Part shown: in pieces, positions 42,411 through 53,547 of the stretch
Layout of the letters: every line of letters starts with the position of its first letter
How positions within the stretch are numbered: position 1 is the first letter of the stretch
Assembly: GCF_052857255.1 (NCBI RefSeq)
Contig: NC_135500.1
Span: forward strand, 45,758,772 to 45,822,771
DNA length: 64,000 bases
Direction: 5' to 3'
Source of the DNA: Amblyomma americanum
Taxonomy: Eukaryota > Arthropoda > Arachnida > Ixodida > Ixodidae
Position numbers and translations under genes: made by a program
Notes under the pieces: generated by a model
Told to the model about the DNA's origin: nothing
Database searches by the model: none
Seen by the model: only the letters and a program-made list of their open reading frames with translations

Positions 42411-43389
42411 AGTCTGCTAATAAAGGTAGTAGAAAGTCTTAAGTGAAGCACCCCGTACAGATGTTGAGCGGTATGCGTGTAGAGCGTATGAGCATTTTAA
42501 CGATTTATTCTACCGAGAGGCGATGAGCTGGCTTGATGTTGAAGCCATCGCTATCAGAAATTCGGGGGAACGGACTACTGCACTTGTTTTTCTATCAGGT
42601 GGGGCACCAGAAGAAAATAGCGGCTGTATCTTTTTTGTACAAAAAGAATACTCGGCAGCAGCAAATTCTTTTGTGCTAACCTCAGCATAAATTTAACATG
42701 CTATGTACACGTGCGTGTGAACGCACCGGCTTCTATCTTTGCAGCGTGAGATCGAGTAACCGTTTTGAAATGCCAGCCTTGGACAACTTTTCAGTTTGTG
42801 TCGAGGAACATGATATTGAACGGCAGAAAATTCTACTAAACTTCAGGTTTTTTTCGCGCCTCACTTCTTCGTTCTGCACGTTGATTCGGCGTTGGACGTG
42901 AAGCGGACAACCCGACGACAGAAAAACGATGACAGACGGATGAAAAGAGGAAGTGGACTTTATAGGAGCACTTCGAAAACAATATTGAAACAAAAGCACC
43001 CATAAAAGCAAAACAATTTATGCTCAGCTTTCTTTGCAGACTCAATAAGAGGCACTCGAGTTCAATGCTCGCTCTCCTTGGCTTCTCGAAAGCCGGGGCC
43101 TGCCTACCTCCTTCGATGAAGCCTGACCAAGTACCACATAACAACATGTAAAACGCTCTTAAATAACCTGATCCGAAACTCCTAGAAGCGGGCGGCGGCG
43201 TCGAGAAAGAGAGGACTGGTGGCAGCACGCCTTAATTGCCTCGTCTACCTACCCTGTCTCCTCGAGAGGGCTCGAACCCTCTCGAACGTCTGGCCGCGCG
43301 CGTCCTACTTTGCCAAGGTTGCGGGAAGAGGAGGACCTGGACCCTGAGCCGAGATGCGCCTAATGTTGCGCGTGGCTTCCAGTGCATTA
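42411..43389. other. No gene seen
   Basis: Short frames on both strands without domains; no repeat recognised. Confidence 0.4.
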
Positions 43390-43965
43390 AAAAAATCTCC
43401 AAAATATCATCAGCGACTCCAAGACCGCAATCAATAATTTTTCCAAAGATCGGATCTCTCCCATCACCCTCCGCGTCCGACAATCTCCGCCTCCCGGACC
43501 ACACCATCCAGCCCATCTGGACCCCTGCACACTCCTCCATCTCTGGGAATTCGGCGGCCCACTCACACGCCCGAGGCATTAATATCCGGGCGGGGCAGAG
43601 TCCCTATCCCCACCACAGAGCAAAGCCAGCGAGGGACCGGTTGACCGCTTATCAGGGCATCACCCAACATTATCGACTTGACCGACGTCTTTACCCAACG
43701 GCCGACAGGTTCCTATCCCGCAGCATGTCATATCCTGGCGCCAGATTCAAACGAACGCCTTCCGATATCTCGCAGTTCTCTGCCATATCTGCCCCACTTT
43801 CTACTCTTGCCAACTGCAGATTCTCCGGTGGGCACGCTACCCTCTCCCACATCATGTAGGGCTGCCCTATGACCCCCTTTCCGCTAAATCAGTGCCGAGG
43901 AGTCATGGCAGACCGGGCTGCGGATCTCGGAGCCGGGCACTGAGGTTCAGCGCGTCCAACGGGCT
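43390..43965 (+). pseudogene. RNase H-bearing LINE 3' fragment
   Basis: The plus frame contains IQPIWTPAHSSISGNSAAHS, RDRLTAYQGITQHYRLDRRL, YPTADRFLSRS and CRFSGGHATLSHIM. This is RNase H C-terminus plus the ORF2 tail with its Cys/His zinc motif. Family form is 'WTPAHSS.pGNEAAH...LtYhdIt.HYRL...YPp' and 'C.fCg..ATLsHm.wgC'. The second cysteine is lost (RFSG), and a stop truncates the tail. Similar in class to the fragment at 8966 but a different subfamily (AHSS against GHTG). Confidence 0.75.
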
Positions 43966-44060
43966 GACTGGGTCACCGGCGGACATGAGCTTTTAGTCAT
44001 CCGGAGGAATTGACCTGCTGCGTTTTGACGGGTTTCGCCCTTCCCTCTCGGCTAAAAACG

Positions 44061-44121
44061 TGTATTGTCGATCGGCGCGCTTGTATTGTCGATCGAACGT
44101 GTATTGTTCGTCGGCGCGCGC
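44061..44121 (+). repeat. Three-unit minisatellite
   Basis: TGTATTGTCGATCGGCGCGC, then TGTATTGTCGATCGAACG, then TGTATTGTTCGTCGGCGCGC are adjacent, with unit starts at about 44061, 44082 and 44100. The CGATCG/GGCGCGC content is unusual in this AT-rich surrounding. Confidence 0.7.
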
Positions 44122-44171
44122 ACCGCGTAAGCACAGCACTAAGTTTAACGGCCTTGCAAGTCCGTTCAATT

Positions 44172-44255
44172 TTGGTCTGCTGAAAAAAAAGCGATTGGAG
44201 TTGTAGTTTATTAAAAATTGTCACTCAAAAGTACTCCAGATTTTGGTCATTTCTA
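44172..44255 (+). repeat. Dispersed repeat, pairs with 53125-53205
   Basis: Both read gattggag.tgtag, then a short variable part, then ttgtca.tcaaaagtactc(c/t)ag.tttt. Short old repeat; family not recognised. Confidence 0.6.
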
Positions 44256-44709
44256 TAGACGCGCATTGTTTAAACTTTGTATGGTTTTGGAGCAAACTAT
44301 AGGCGAGACATTAAACCGTGGCTGGCTTTGAGTTGTACGGGAGTTGACGTATAGAATCTAGCCCGTGAAAAACCACGTCCGTTATCTTTTCAACTAGTTG
44401 TACCAAAATACACGACGTTCTCTGATGCAGCCGCGCAGTTTGGAACGCTTAGGGGCGCTGGTAGTAGTGGTTGCAGATTCTTGATAACGACTGTTCTACT
44501 TTCTTTTTGGGCAATTTTTTTTCAAGTCAATTTTTCTTTGCTGGCCACTTTGTGTTGTGGTGTCTTTCGGTTTCTTGCTCATTTATCACGAGCACTTTTC
44601 TTTTTCATGACAAAAGTGGTAATTTATGCCTTCGTTCGCATTACAGAATGCGTGGATTTTGATACGCATTTAAACTGTTGATCGGTAATTTTTTTTTATA
44701 TGTCAGTTT

Positions 44710-45404
44710 TGTGATGAACCAGTTTCTTAAAATGGCCCTGGGTCTGCGCTGGGCATGAGGAGATTGATGCACAGACTCCAAAATGATTTTGGTGTGATTT
44801 AATTAAAGCATCTGGCTCGATGCCGCTTACGGGACAGAAGCTGGGCTCGTCGTCGCCGGGGCTGAGTCAGAGTGGTGTGGCACGGGCTCGATGAATGGCT
44901 GGTTGTCTGCAGCGGCCGGGCTGGGAGTTCCTCGTGGCTGTGCTGCCCTCGTTCTCGGCTGGTCGTTGGATGTGCTGTCAGGCGTGGAGGCGCGTTGGCG
45001 AAGGTCGAACGTTAGCGACGGCTAGACCCCGGGCTCAGGTCAATGCGCAGTCCCAGTCTTCTGCCTCGCTCCGTCTCCGGCCCTCTCGTCCACTCGCCCC
45101 GATCGCTCTCCCCCTTCCTCCCGTCGGCTTCCGCTTTTAAAGCCTTTGCTTCTTTCTTCAGCCGTGGCCGCGCCTTTGTCCACTCCCCCGTGGCTCTCGA
45201 GGGGTGCATAATGACGGGGACACTCAAGCGTCGTTCGACAGGGCCGTCGACGGTTACCATATATGGTCATGTTTCTCCGCCACAACCAAATATGGTCATG
45301 TCTCTCTGCTGCGACCCGACGCCAGGACGGCGCGGCCAACCGTCTCCAGGAAAAGTCACTGACCGGCTCGCCGTGGCACCGGTGCATGTGCACGAATCGT
45401 CACA
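44710..45404 (-). repeat. 3' LTR of element B
   Basis: 695 bases with TGTGA...TCACA ends. 4 bases longer than the 5' LTR because of a cttt indel at about 45152. Frames within it are not genes. Preceded by the GTTT target duplication. Confidence 0.95.
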
Positions 45405-45699
45405 TCCGCACCTTCTTAAAAGGAATGTTCATTGAACATTAGGAATTCGTCATACACACACACGCGCACACAAACACGCCGCGCTGTTCGGGCCAGTAAC
45501 CCGCACAAGTCGCTCCTTTCTTCCCCACGAGCACCGAGCCAGAGCGGAGTTTCAGAACAATTCGTCACCGTAGATACCACTCGAGTGCACAATATAAGAC
45601 CATAATTAACAGTATGTACAACATCTCAAACAAGAGAACGAACAAAAAATGAAACTAAACGAAGCGCACTTGTAACGTACAAAACATGGAAATGTAGTC
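45405..45699 (-). other. 3' untranslated region of element B
   Basis: About 295 bases between the pol stop and 3' LTR. On the minus strand the last bases (aagaaggtgcgga) are fairly purine-rich, a possible polypurine tract. No env-like frame. Confidence 0.65.
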
Positions 45700-46146
45700 T
45701 TAGCGAGGTGCCTCCCTGTCCCCTACTCGGTTACGGAGGTAGTACCTAGCGGCTGGAATACGTTTGCCAGATTGGAATGCCTCCTCCTCGAGAAGGGCGC
45801 CTCCGAGCTGCGACTGCATGAAGTGTTCCAGTTCATCACATGGACTGAAATTTTTGTGCCGGCCGCTCTGACCGCTTTTCTGCAATGCAGGGTTATTTAC
45901 AATGGCGGGCTCCGTGCGAAGGTTATCCTCCCCCTCCTGTTCCCTTAAGGCAGCCGTTTCAGAAAGAGGTGAGCATGTTGGTGCTTGCTTTAACCGGTTA
46001 GCATGGACCACATCGGTTGAGGCCCCTGCGATCTCCCGAATCCGAAAATTAACCGGCGATAGCTTCTCTACTATGCGGTGACGTCCTTTCCATTTGGGCG
46101 TTAACTTACGGGCAAGCCCTGCCTTGACCTGCACACACTCAAGCTA
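45700..46146 (-). pseudogene. Element B integrase C-terminus, separated by a TAG
   Basis: After TAG at 46144-46146 the same frame continues for about 148 codons: VQVKAGLARKLTPKWKGRHR, IVEKLSPVNFRIREI (GPY/F-like module), HANRLKQAP, and a tail with LGGALLEEEA and YYLRNRVGDRE. Element A reads VGDSVYIEN where B has the stop after VGDRV, so TAG replaces a Tyr codon. The tail LLEEEA...YPLRNR-like ending is common to both elements. Confidence 0.88.
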
Positions 46147-48620
46147 TACGCGGTCTCCCACCCTGAAAGGAACCACCCTAGCCCTAGTGTCGAACCGCCT
46201 TTTTCTTTTGTCGGCTGCTTCCCGTAATGCTTCGGCTGTTACGTCATGTGCCACTTGCAATCGAGACGTCAGTTCGGCTCGATAATCATCTAGTGACCCG
46301 TATGGCACCCGTCTCTGTCCATCAACCACCGCATTCGGTGTGTCTGGGTCGCGACCGTACAAGAGGCAGAAAGGGGAGTCACCGGAGCTCTCGTGCACCG
46401 CCGTGTTGTAAGAAAAAACAGCAAACGGCATCCAGAGGTCCCAATCCTGTTGGTCTCGCGAAACATAATGGGATAACAGTTTGCTTGCTGTTTGATTAAG
46501 CCTCTCCACAGCACCGTTACAAGCCGGGTGGTAAGGGGTGGTCTGTCTTTTGTCAATTCCCAGAAGGTTATACACATCTTTCATCAACCTCGACACAAAG
46601 TTTGACCCTTGATCCGTTAACAACTGCCGCGGAATGCCGTGCCGCAGAACCACTGTTTCTACAAAGGCACGTGCCACAGTTTCTGCTTTTTGGTCGGGCA
46701 GGGCTGTTATCTCAGCATACTTCGTTAGGTGGTCAACGCACACCAGTACATATTTGTTTCCTGTTGTCGTAGTCGGAAGTGGGCCTAGGATATCCATGCC
46801 AACCCTCTCAAAAGGCGTCGAGACTTCCTCAAATTCCTGAAGGGGGGCCGGCCTGCGGTTTTTCGGAGTTTTTCTTTCCAAGCAAGAACGGCAGTTAGCG
46901 CAGTACTCTTTAACATCTGAACGCATGCCCTGCCAATAGTAGTAGCGCTCCAACCTCCTTTGCGTCTTCATTACTCCAAAATGGCCCGCGTATGGGGCAT
47001 CGTGAAAAACCCTCAAGACGTGCGGCACCATTGACTTTGGTACCACCACTTTTTCCCACACCTGGCTAGCCTTCCTTCCTGACCGCGTAGGCCGGGTGCG
47101 CTTTCGTAGGGTTCCTTCGTTGTCAACAAAGTAACAATTGTCGGGATCCCGGGCGATCCCCCTAGAAATGGCATGAAATGTTTTCTCTAGCCCTTTGTCC
47201 TTTCGCTGCTCGGTGCGGAGATGGTTTGTATCTATGGCCGGACAAAACTCATTCACGGTGCGTACCAGGTTAGCTCGACTTAATGCGTCCGCGTTAGTGT
47301 GCACCTTGCCTGGCTTGTGTTCTATCTCGAAATCGTATCCCTGAAGTTGCAGATTCCAGCGCGCGAGGCGCGAGCTCGGATCCTTCACGTTTAGAAGCCA
47401 CTTAAGGGGTTGGCAATCGGTCACTAGCCTGAATCTGTGGCCATAGAGGTAGCACCGAAAGTGCCGCACGGCCCAAACCACTGCAAGACACTCCCGCTCA
47501 GTGGCACTGTACCGCTGCTCGACTGGACTGAATTGCTGGCTCGCGAACGCGATAGGGTGCTCCTTGCCGTCAAAATTCTGAGACAGCACTGCACCCGCTG
47601 CAAACTTCGAGGCGTCAGTCGCTACAATGAAAGGCTGGCTGAAGTTTGGATATCCTAGCAAGGCAGCGGTTATTAATTTTTCCTTTAGTTCTTCCAACGC
47701 CACCTCTGCCTCCTCCGACCATACGAACTCTATGTTTTTTGCTGTTAGTGCAGTCAGTGGCTTTGCGATTCGGGCGAAATCTCGCACATGCCTTCGGTAG
47801 TATCCGACTAAGCCAAGAAACTCGCGAACGCCTCGAACTCCAGTTGGTCTAGGGAAGTCGCGGACGCTACTTAACTTCCCCGTTTCAGGTTCTACGCCGT
47901 CTGCGGAAACGATATATCCAAGGTATTTGACCTGCCGCTGTAGAAGTTGGCACTTTGAAGGTTTCAATTTTAAGCCAGCAGCTCGCAATCTGACCAGCAC
48001 TTCCTCAATGGCCTCCAAGTGTTCGGCAAAGGTGCTGTAAATTATTATATCGTCCATGTAGACGAAGCACCTCTTTCCCAGCAAACCGGCCAAGATTACG
48101 TCCGCAGTTCTCTGCCAGACTGCAGGGCTGTTAACAAGTCCCATCGGCATGCGTCTCCACTGAAAGTGGCCAGACGGGGTGTTAAATGCGGTTTTGTCGA
48201 CATCGTTTGGATCCATTTCGATCTGCCAGAACCCCGATGCGAGGTCGACAACTGTAAAATACTTGGCTGACCCAAGCTGCGCGAGGGTTTCCTGCACCTG
48301 TGGCAGCGGGTAGGGATCTATCCTTGTAATGGAATTCAATCGCCGGTAGTCTATTACCAGTCGAATTGAACCATCGGGTTTCTCAACTAGAAGTGCCGGT
48401 GCCCCCCACGGCGACTTGGAATGCTCAACAATGCCTTTGTCTATTAGCTCTTGGACCTGCCTATCCATTTCCTCTCTTTGTGAGTAGGGAATTCTATAGG
48501 CCCGTTGGTACACTGGTGGCGAGTCGCCAGTCGTAATGCGGTGTTTAATCACTCCGCACTTTCCCAGGTCTAGCTTCGATGCAGCGAACACATCCGAGTA
48601 GCGCTGTAGGAGACCCTCAA
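46147..48620 (-). pseudogene. Element B reverse transcriptase, RNase H and integrase
   Basis: One open frame of over 810 codons. RT: VYQRAYRIPYSQREEMDRQV, GSIRLVIDYRRLNS, FTVVDLASGFWQI, FVYMDD (YMDD at 48049-48060). RNase H: ATDASKFAAGAVLSQ, ERECLA, TDCQPL. Integrase: HHCC (FHDAPYAGHFG ... YCANCRSC), core D in GMDILGPLP, D in TDQGSNF, E in AVERLNQ. All catalytic residues are seen. This is the best-preserved coding stretch in the window. Its 5' end is out of frame with the protease frame because of an indel at about 48620. Confidence 0.94.
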
Positions 48621-49528
48621 CTCTTTGCAGTCGATGTGAGAGAGGTCAAACTGCAGGTTCCCTTCTTTTCCTTTCCTTTCATTGACGAGGCCCGTAGTGC
48701 AAATCGGGGTACCCTGCTCATCTACCTCAGCCGTGGAGAATGTAGCTATGTTTTTGTTTTTCGGCAGGTGAAGCTCTTGTTGCGAGTAGTTACATAAGCG
48801 GACGGGAACCCTTTTCTTTGAGTCAACCGTGACCAAACAGCCCGCCACACTCAGTCCTATTGCGAGCCCCTCTATAGGTTCAACGACTCCTATGTGTCCC
48901 TCATCAATCTGAGCTGACATCGCTCCCACACAGATTATCTCTGACCGAGGCGGCACCACTGTTTCTCTCGTTGTCCTAACACTAACGCCCGCGTGTGTTA
49001 GCGAGCCCTGTTTCGCGCTCTGTTCCCCATAGTCCACTCGTGCAACGTACTCGGCCTCTCGATTTGCTAATGGGACCAAAGCCCCGCGACAGGAAAGGCA
49101 GTTCTGGCTTAATATGAGATCGATGCCATGCTGCCGTAACAGGTCCTGACCTACGAGGCCCGATATACCATCCGGCAACGACACAGCATCGGAACAAATG
49201 TAGCTGGGATGGTCAAAACTTTCGTTCCCGATTGTGAAGCGCAAAAGGTACAGTCCTCCAGTGCCGAGGTCAGCTCCTGTGATGCCCACGAATCTTACTT
49301 TCGGAGATTCTCGGGCCTCATGCACCTGCCCGTCTCCCTTCCTTGTCAGCAGATCAAAAAACTTTTGCTTAAGGAGCGTTATCCGGTAGCCAGTGTCAAC
49401 CAACAGACTGCAAGTGACCCCGTTTACCACGAATTTGGCAATCGGGCAGGATTCTCCAAAAACGCTTACAATAGCACAGCTATTACTGCTCTCCCCCCCA
49501 ACCGGCTCGGCTGCGGGGGACTCTACGC
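48570..49528 (-). pseudogene. Element B protease and pol linker (-1 frame)
   Basis: The pol frame enters through the slippery site at 49529-49535 and stays open to 48570. The aspartic protease core is [13 protein letters not shown], followed by the GLVGQDLL motif. A long linker contains VVPPRSEIICVGAMSAQ and ends FDLSHIDCKELR. After that the sequence homologous to element A (YSDVFAASKLDLG) continues in another frame, so a small indel lies near 48612-48640. The DTG active-site triplet is intact. Confidence 0.9.
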
Positions 49529-49535
49529 GTTTTTT
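49493..49535 (-). promoter_or_regulatory. Candidate programmed -1 frameshift signal, element B
   Basis: On the minus strand the gag frame ends CCA AAA AAC GCG TAG. The heptamer A AAA AAC is 49529-49535, and the -1 frame reads AAA AAA CGC GTA, continuous with the protease frame. After an 8-base spacer, UCCCCC (49520-49515) can pair with GGGGGA within 49499-49492, enclosing a loop of about 15-17 bases. Position, spacer length and stem type match element A although the surrounding bases differ. Confidence 0.75.
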
Positions 49536-49716
49536 GGCGCAATATATCTTTGTTCCATCCCCGTGTTGGTCGGCGCGCGCTGCTGCCCATTTGGCGTACC
49601 AGATTCGCGGTTTAGCTCGGGACAGTATCTGGCAACGTGTCCGTACCCTCTGCAAGCATAACAGCGAACCTGCCTCCTTTCACGGTTCCGGAAATTGCCC
49701 CTGTTATTTATCTGTA
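49523..49716 (-). pseudogene. Element B nucleocapsid (zinc knuckle) part of gag
   Basis: In this frame the minus strand reads [20 protein letters not shown], with the CCHC knuckle [14 protein letters not shown], then a hydrophilic tail ending at TAG 49523-49525. The frame is no longer in register with the capsid frame because of the microsatellite at 49717-49792. It would package element RNA. Confidence 0.85.
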
Positions 49717-49792
49717 GGATGGATGGATGGATGGATGGATGGATGGATGGATGGATGGATGGATGGATGGATGGATGGATGGATGGATGGAT
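49717..49792 (+). repeat. (GGAT)19 microsatellite inside gag
   Basis: Nineteen perfect GGAT units replace the region between the capsid-end coiled coil and the zinc knuckle, where element A has about 30 residues of basic linker. The array puts capsid and nucleocapsid in different frames. Confidence 0.95.
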
Positions 49793-49805
49793 ACGGCTGA
49801 ACCCT

Positions 49806-50534
49806 TTACATCGGGCGGTGGCTCAAGCCACCTAGGCCTTCCGCGAGGAGCGCCTCCAGCCGGTCTAGCCTATCGGTCAACTGAGTAACATTCGCGTCGG
49901 CGCTTGCACTTTTTGGCTCTGTTACAAGCCGCACCTTCTCCTCACTCAAGACAAGCAACTCATTACGCTCCTCGTCTACAGCTGCCTCTACCGCTCCTTC
50001 AAAAGTAAGCGGCGCCTTAGACAGAACAAACCTGCGCACCGGATCCCTCAAGCCAGTGATGAACTGGGACGTCATCTGCTCCAGAAGCAGCTCTCTGGCG
50101 TGCTTTTGCTTCGAACTATCAGGCCCCGGTTCTCGCGCTAGGGTTTCGTTCCCAAGGAAGCGAAGGCGGGAGGCAAACGCGCGTGCGTCTTCCCCCGGCT
50201 TCTGCCGAGCGTCGAGGAACCGCCTGAGCTTTATGCTAGAAGGTTCCCTGTCAAAATATTTAAACGCTAGCTTTTTAAATTCAGCCAACTTGCCCGCCTT
50301 CCTGACTCCCTCATCTCTCCAGGCAAAATCATGTGCTGCCCCTGACATGCGACATTTCGCCATTCCCAGCTGTTGTGCATCCGTTAACCCGCCCATTTTG
50401 CACACCTGCTCCAACATGTCAAAAATTCCAACAATAGACGGCCCCTGACCGTCGCCAGTGAATCTCTCCACCATGTTTGCTAATGCAAGTACGCTTGCCC
50501 CAAAGGGCTGTGCACTCGAGTGGGCTTCTTCCAT
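49806..50534 (-). pseudogene. Element B capsid part of gag
   Basis: 242 codons from ATG at 50534: MEEAHSSAQPFGASVLALAN, KMGGLTDAQQLGMAKCRMSG, AHDFAWRDEG, FASRLRFLGNETLA and the final coiled coil [15 protein letters not shown]. It matches element A gag along its length. This start is preferred because it is the first ATG after the PBS and leaves a 99-base leader. The frame ends at TAA (49806-49808) just before the microsatellite. Gag would form the cytoplasmic particle. Confidence 0.9.
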
Positions 50535-50615
50535 AGTAGACCAAATATAGTCAGTCCCTCAAGCTCCTCTCGCCGGGGGTGCAGTCCAGCTTTTGCCCAA
50601 TGATTTAAGTGTGGA

Positions 50616-50632
50616 CCCCACTTCTGACACCA
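50616..50632 (-). promoter_or_regulatory. Primer binding site of element B (tRNA-Leu-type)
   Basis: The 17 bases TGGTGTCAGAAGTGGGG on the minus strand are identical to those of element A and begin one base after the 5' LTR. Confidence 0.8.
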
Positions 50633-50633
50633 A

Positions 50634-51324
50634 TGTGATGAACCAGTTTCTTAAAATGGCCCTGTGTCCTCACTGGGCATGAGGAGATTGATGCACAGAC
50701 TCCAAAATGATTTTGAAGTGATTTAATTAAAGCATCTGGCTCGATGCCGCTTACAGGACAGAAGCTGGGCTCGTCGTCGCCGGGGCTGAGTCAACGTGGT
50801 GTGGCACGGGCTCGATGAATGGCTGGTTGTCTGCAGCGGCCGGGCTGGGAGTTCCTCGTGGCTGTGCTGCCCTCGTTCTCGGCTGGTCGTTGGATGAGCT
50901 GCCAGGCGTGGAGGCGCGTTGGCGAAGGTCGAACGTTAGCGACGGCTAGACCCCGGGCTCAGGTCAATGCGCAGCCCCAGTCTTCTGCCTCGCTCCGTCT
51001 CCGGCCCTCTCGTCCACTCGCCCCGATCGCTCTCCCCCTTCCTCCCGTCGGCTTCCGCTTTTAAAGCCTTTGCTTCTTCAGCCGTGGCCGCGCCTTTGTC
51101 CACTCCCCCGTGGCTCTCGAGGGGTGCACAATCACGGGGACACTCAAGCGTCGTTCGACAGGGCCGTCGACGGTTACCATATATGGTCATGTTTCTCCGC
51201 CACAACCAAATATGGTCATGTCTCTCCGCTGCGACCCGACGCCAGGACGGCGCGGCCAACCGTCTCCAGGAAAAGTCACTGACCGGCTCGCCGTGGCACC
51301 GGTGCATGTGCACGAATCGTCACA
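50634..51324 (-). repeat. 5' LTR of element B
   Basis: 691 bases, about 98% identical to 44710-45404. Followed by the GTTT target duplication at 51325-51328. Confidence 0.95.
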
Positions 51325-51492
51325 GTTTCCCTCTCAGTTATAACCTATGTATGCGTGTGTAAGCAAAGCAAGTAAGTTAGAACATGAGGGCTTATTGTTT
51401 TGCTGGGGTATTGTCATCAGTTCAAGGCGAAAGCGTTCGGCCGTCGTTAAGCTGGCTCACCCTCCGTGTTTTCCTTTCGTCTCATACTGCAG

Positions 51493-51636
51493 GCGAGTCG
51501 AGGCTACCTTGGGCCCAGCGCTCCCGTTCCATCCCGGCGGCCGCTCGGCGACTACAATGCACGCTCCGTGCAACGCCAGGAGCAAGCAGCCCGGTTTGCA
51601 AGCCCTTCGACTGCAACGGAGAAAGGGCGGACTGAG
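51493..51636 (+). CDS. Candidate internal exon, Pro/Arg-rich
   Basis: The sequence ctcatactgcag ends at 51492, then 48 open codons in phase 0 end at GAG|GTCAGT (donor-like). The product reads ASRGYLGPSAPVPSRRPLGD and NARSVQRQEQAARFASPSTA, basic and probably disordered. GC content is higher than the flanks. It would join in phase with the coiled-coil segment ending at 25999. It lies immediately beyond LTR element B, so element B would sit in the intron. The family is unknown; a chance frame cannot be excluded. Confidence 0.4.
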
Positions 51637-53547
51637 GTCAGTAAGATGATACCAGTATCGTGCTACGCAGCTTGTTCTTTTCCGAGAAGTAAGTCGTCAG
51701 CCTTTGTTGCCCCATTTTGAGGAAGCCAATCTTTGTGTGCGGGTAAACACACGATGGTGCCCATAAATGATGGCGACCTGGCAGGTGGCGGTTAAGTTAA
51801 TGACTGGTCACGCGAGGTTGCTTGGAAAGAGCGACCTGGATCGCACAAGTCACACAGGTGGCAGCTTCTGCCATCCCAGGGCAGTGATGAACCGCTTAAC
51901 CACGGCACCACTGCGCCAGGAGTGGTATGATGATTCCCAGGGCTCTTTGAAGGTTTACTAGAAAGATCAATTGCGCATATAGGGGGCATTAATCCATCAG
52001 CTATCACGGCGTGCCCTAAAGGCGGAGCGCGATCCGCGTATGGTGGTGACTGTCTTCAAGAAGGTAGCGAGCAGAATCGGAACGGGCGCGGCGGCTTCGC
52101 GGCGGCGGTTGCGTAGAGCCATGCAGAGGTCGAATTGAAAACTTGCGTGGCATCGGGTTACATCACGCAGCAGCGGGCGGCGACTCCTTTCACAAAGTGA
52201 GCCGTCGGCTGTCGCGTTCTCACATGTAAGCAGTTTAAGTGTCTCTGCCGAGTTTTTATGGCTGTTTACAAGCGCCGTGCTTTGCAATCTCCGCAACATG
52301 GCGTTACACTGTCGGAAGCGCTGATTGTTTCTTTATTGATTTTTAGTATGAAAATAATTCAGATCATAACATCCTCCAAAGTAGGAGTGAACACAGTCTT
52401 AACACACAACATTGTAGGTGTGTAGAAAAAAAGTATATACGTATGGATGGAGAAAACGAAAAAATTAAAATAAATGCGCCCTTTTAAATTAGACCCTGGT
52501 AATTAAATGAAGATTGTTTAAAAAGGAAGGACAGTTTATGTTGTGCATAAACACAAAATAAAGAATAATTGATTAATGAGCGTGGCAGCCTACGGAAGCA
52601 CCTATAATTTCGCTCATGAAAGAGTTCTTCACAGAGCTTTCAAACATGAGACTGTTGAGAAGAATGATATGCGTAGAAAGGGGGTGTTATTCTGTGAGAG
52701 TGGTGTCGCCTTTTTTCGGTTTATGGTATTGGCTGTAGATGGGTGGCACGGATAATGAAAGCCGACAATTCCATGAGTGGCAAAACATATTTTGCGCAAA
52801 ATTGTTTCTTGTTGCTTAATTGCTGAAGTTATTATTTTTATGTACCGTTGATGAAGAGTAATGTGGGGATAAGGGTAAAATATTGACGGCACCCTGTCTT
52901 AATTTCTTTAAGCAGCTGAATGTTCCATTTGGTGAACTGGTCCTAGACAGTGACGGCACAGTTAGTCTAAGCATTATCTCAATCATCTGTTCTTCGTTAG
53001 AAGCTTGACATGCCGGACAGTGCTCAAGCTTGGATCTTACAGGGCTTGCTTTACGACTAGAATATGCACAGAAATAAATAAATATATTCTGTGACACAAA
53101 AGCTTTCTGAAGCTTCGTACTATGGGGTTGAAAAAAGGGATTGGAGCTGTAGGTCATTCATAATTTGTCATTCAAAAGTACTCTAGTTTTTGTTAATTCC
53201 AAATCAGTATATGTGTACTGTCTGGGCACAATTTTCGGGGACAGTTCATTTTCTTTCGCGAAAACGTGCTTGACAAGATGCCATCGGGCGCCGCATTCCG
53301 ACACGTTACGTTACTGATCCTTTTTCAAATCGCTGTGTGTGTGTAAAATCTTCGTGTCCCGCGTAGCTCTTCAAATGCACGAAGCCGGTACACTGAACGA
53401 GAGGGACGTGTCTTCCCGCTTTGCAAACTATTACAACGCTCCTCGGAGATGCGCTTTGCACCCACTCTAGCCATCACCCCTTCCCGTGCCCCTAGATGAT
53501 TTCATGAGTGGGCTTAAGGACACCTTTGTTTGGGTGTGCCGTTCTAG
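51637..53547. other. No supported gene; one short repeat
   Basis: Mixed then AT-rich sequence. Minus-strand frames at 52629-53157 (for example SKLEHCPACQASNEEQMIEI) have no family I can name. The repeat at 53125-53205 pairs with 44172-44255. Confidence 0.4.
53125..53205 (+). repeat. Dispersed repeat, pairs with 44172-44255
   Basis: See the shared blocks gattggag.tgtag and tcaaaagtactc.ag.tttt. Same orientation as the other copy. Confidence 0.6.

Larger units (their letters stand above)
44710..51324 (-). mobile_element. Ty3/Gypsy LTR retrotransposon B, full length, mutated
   Basis: LTRs at 44710-45404 and 50634-51324 flank gag and pol on the minus strand. Target duplication GTTT lies at 44706-44709 and 51325-51328. 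Same domain order, PBS and frameshift arrangement as element A, but a distinct subfamily: LTRs are unrelated by eye and proteins are only moderately similar. Disabling changes are a (GGAT)19 expansion breaking gag, a frameshift near 48620 between protease and RT, and a TAG (46144-46146) in the integrase C-terminus. LTR pair: about 15 substitutions and one 4-base indel in about 690. Confidence 0.95.

Noticed and set aside
45040..45435. Frames of 117-130 codons
   Set aside because: They are LTR sequence of element B, duplicated at 50936-51362.
12710..51324. Endogenous retrovirus with env
   Set aside because: No envelope-like frame between integrase and 3' LTR in either element; both fit Ty3/Gypsy retrotransposons.
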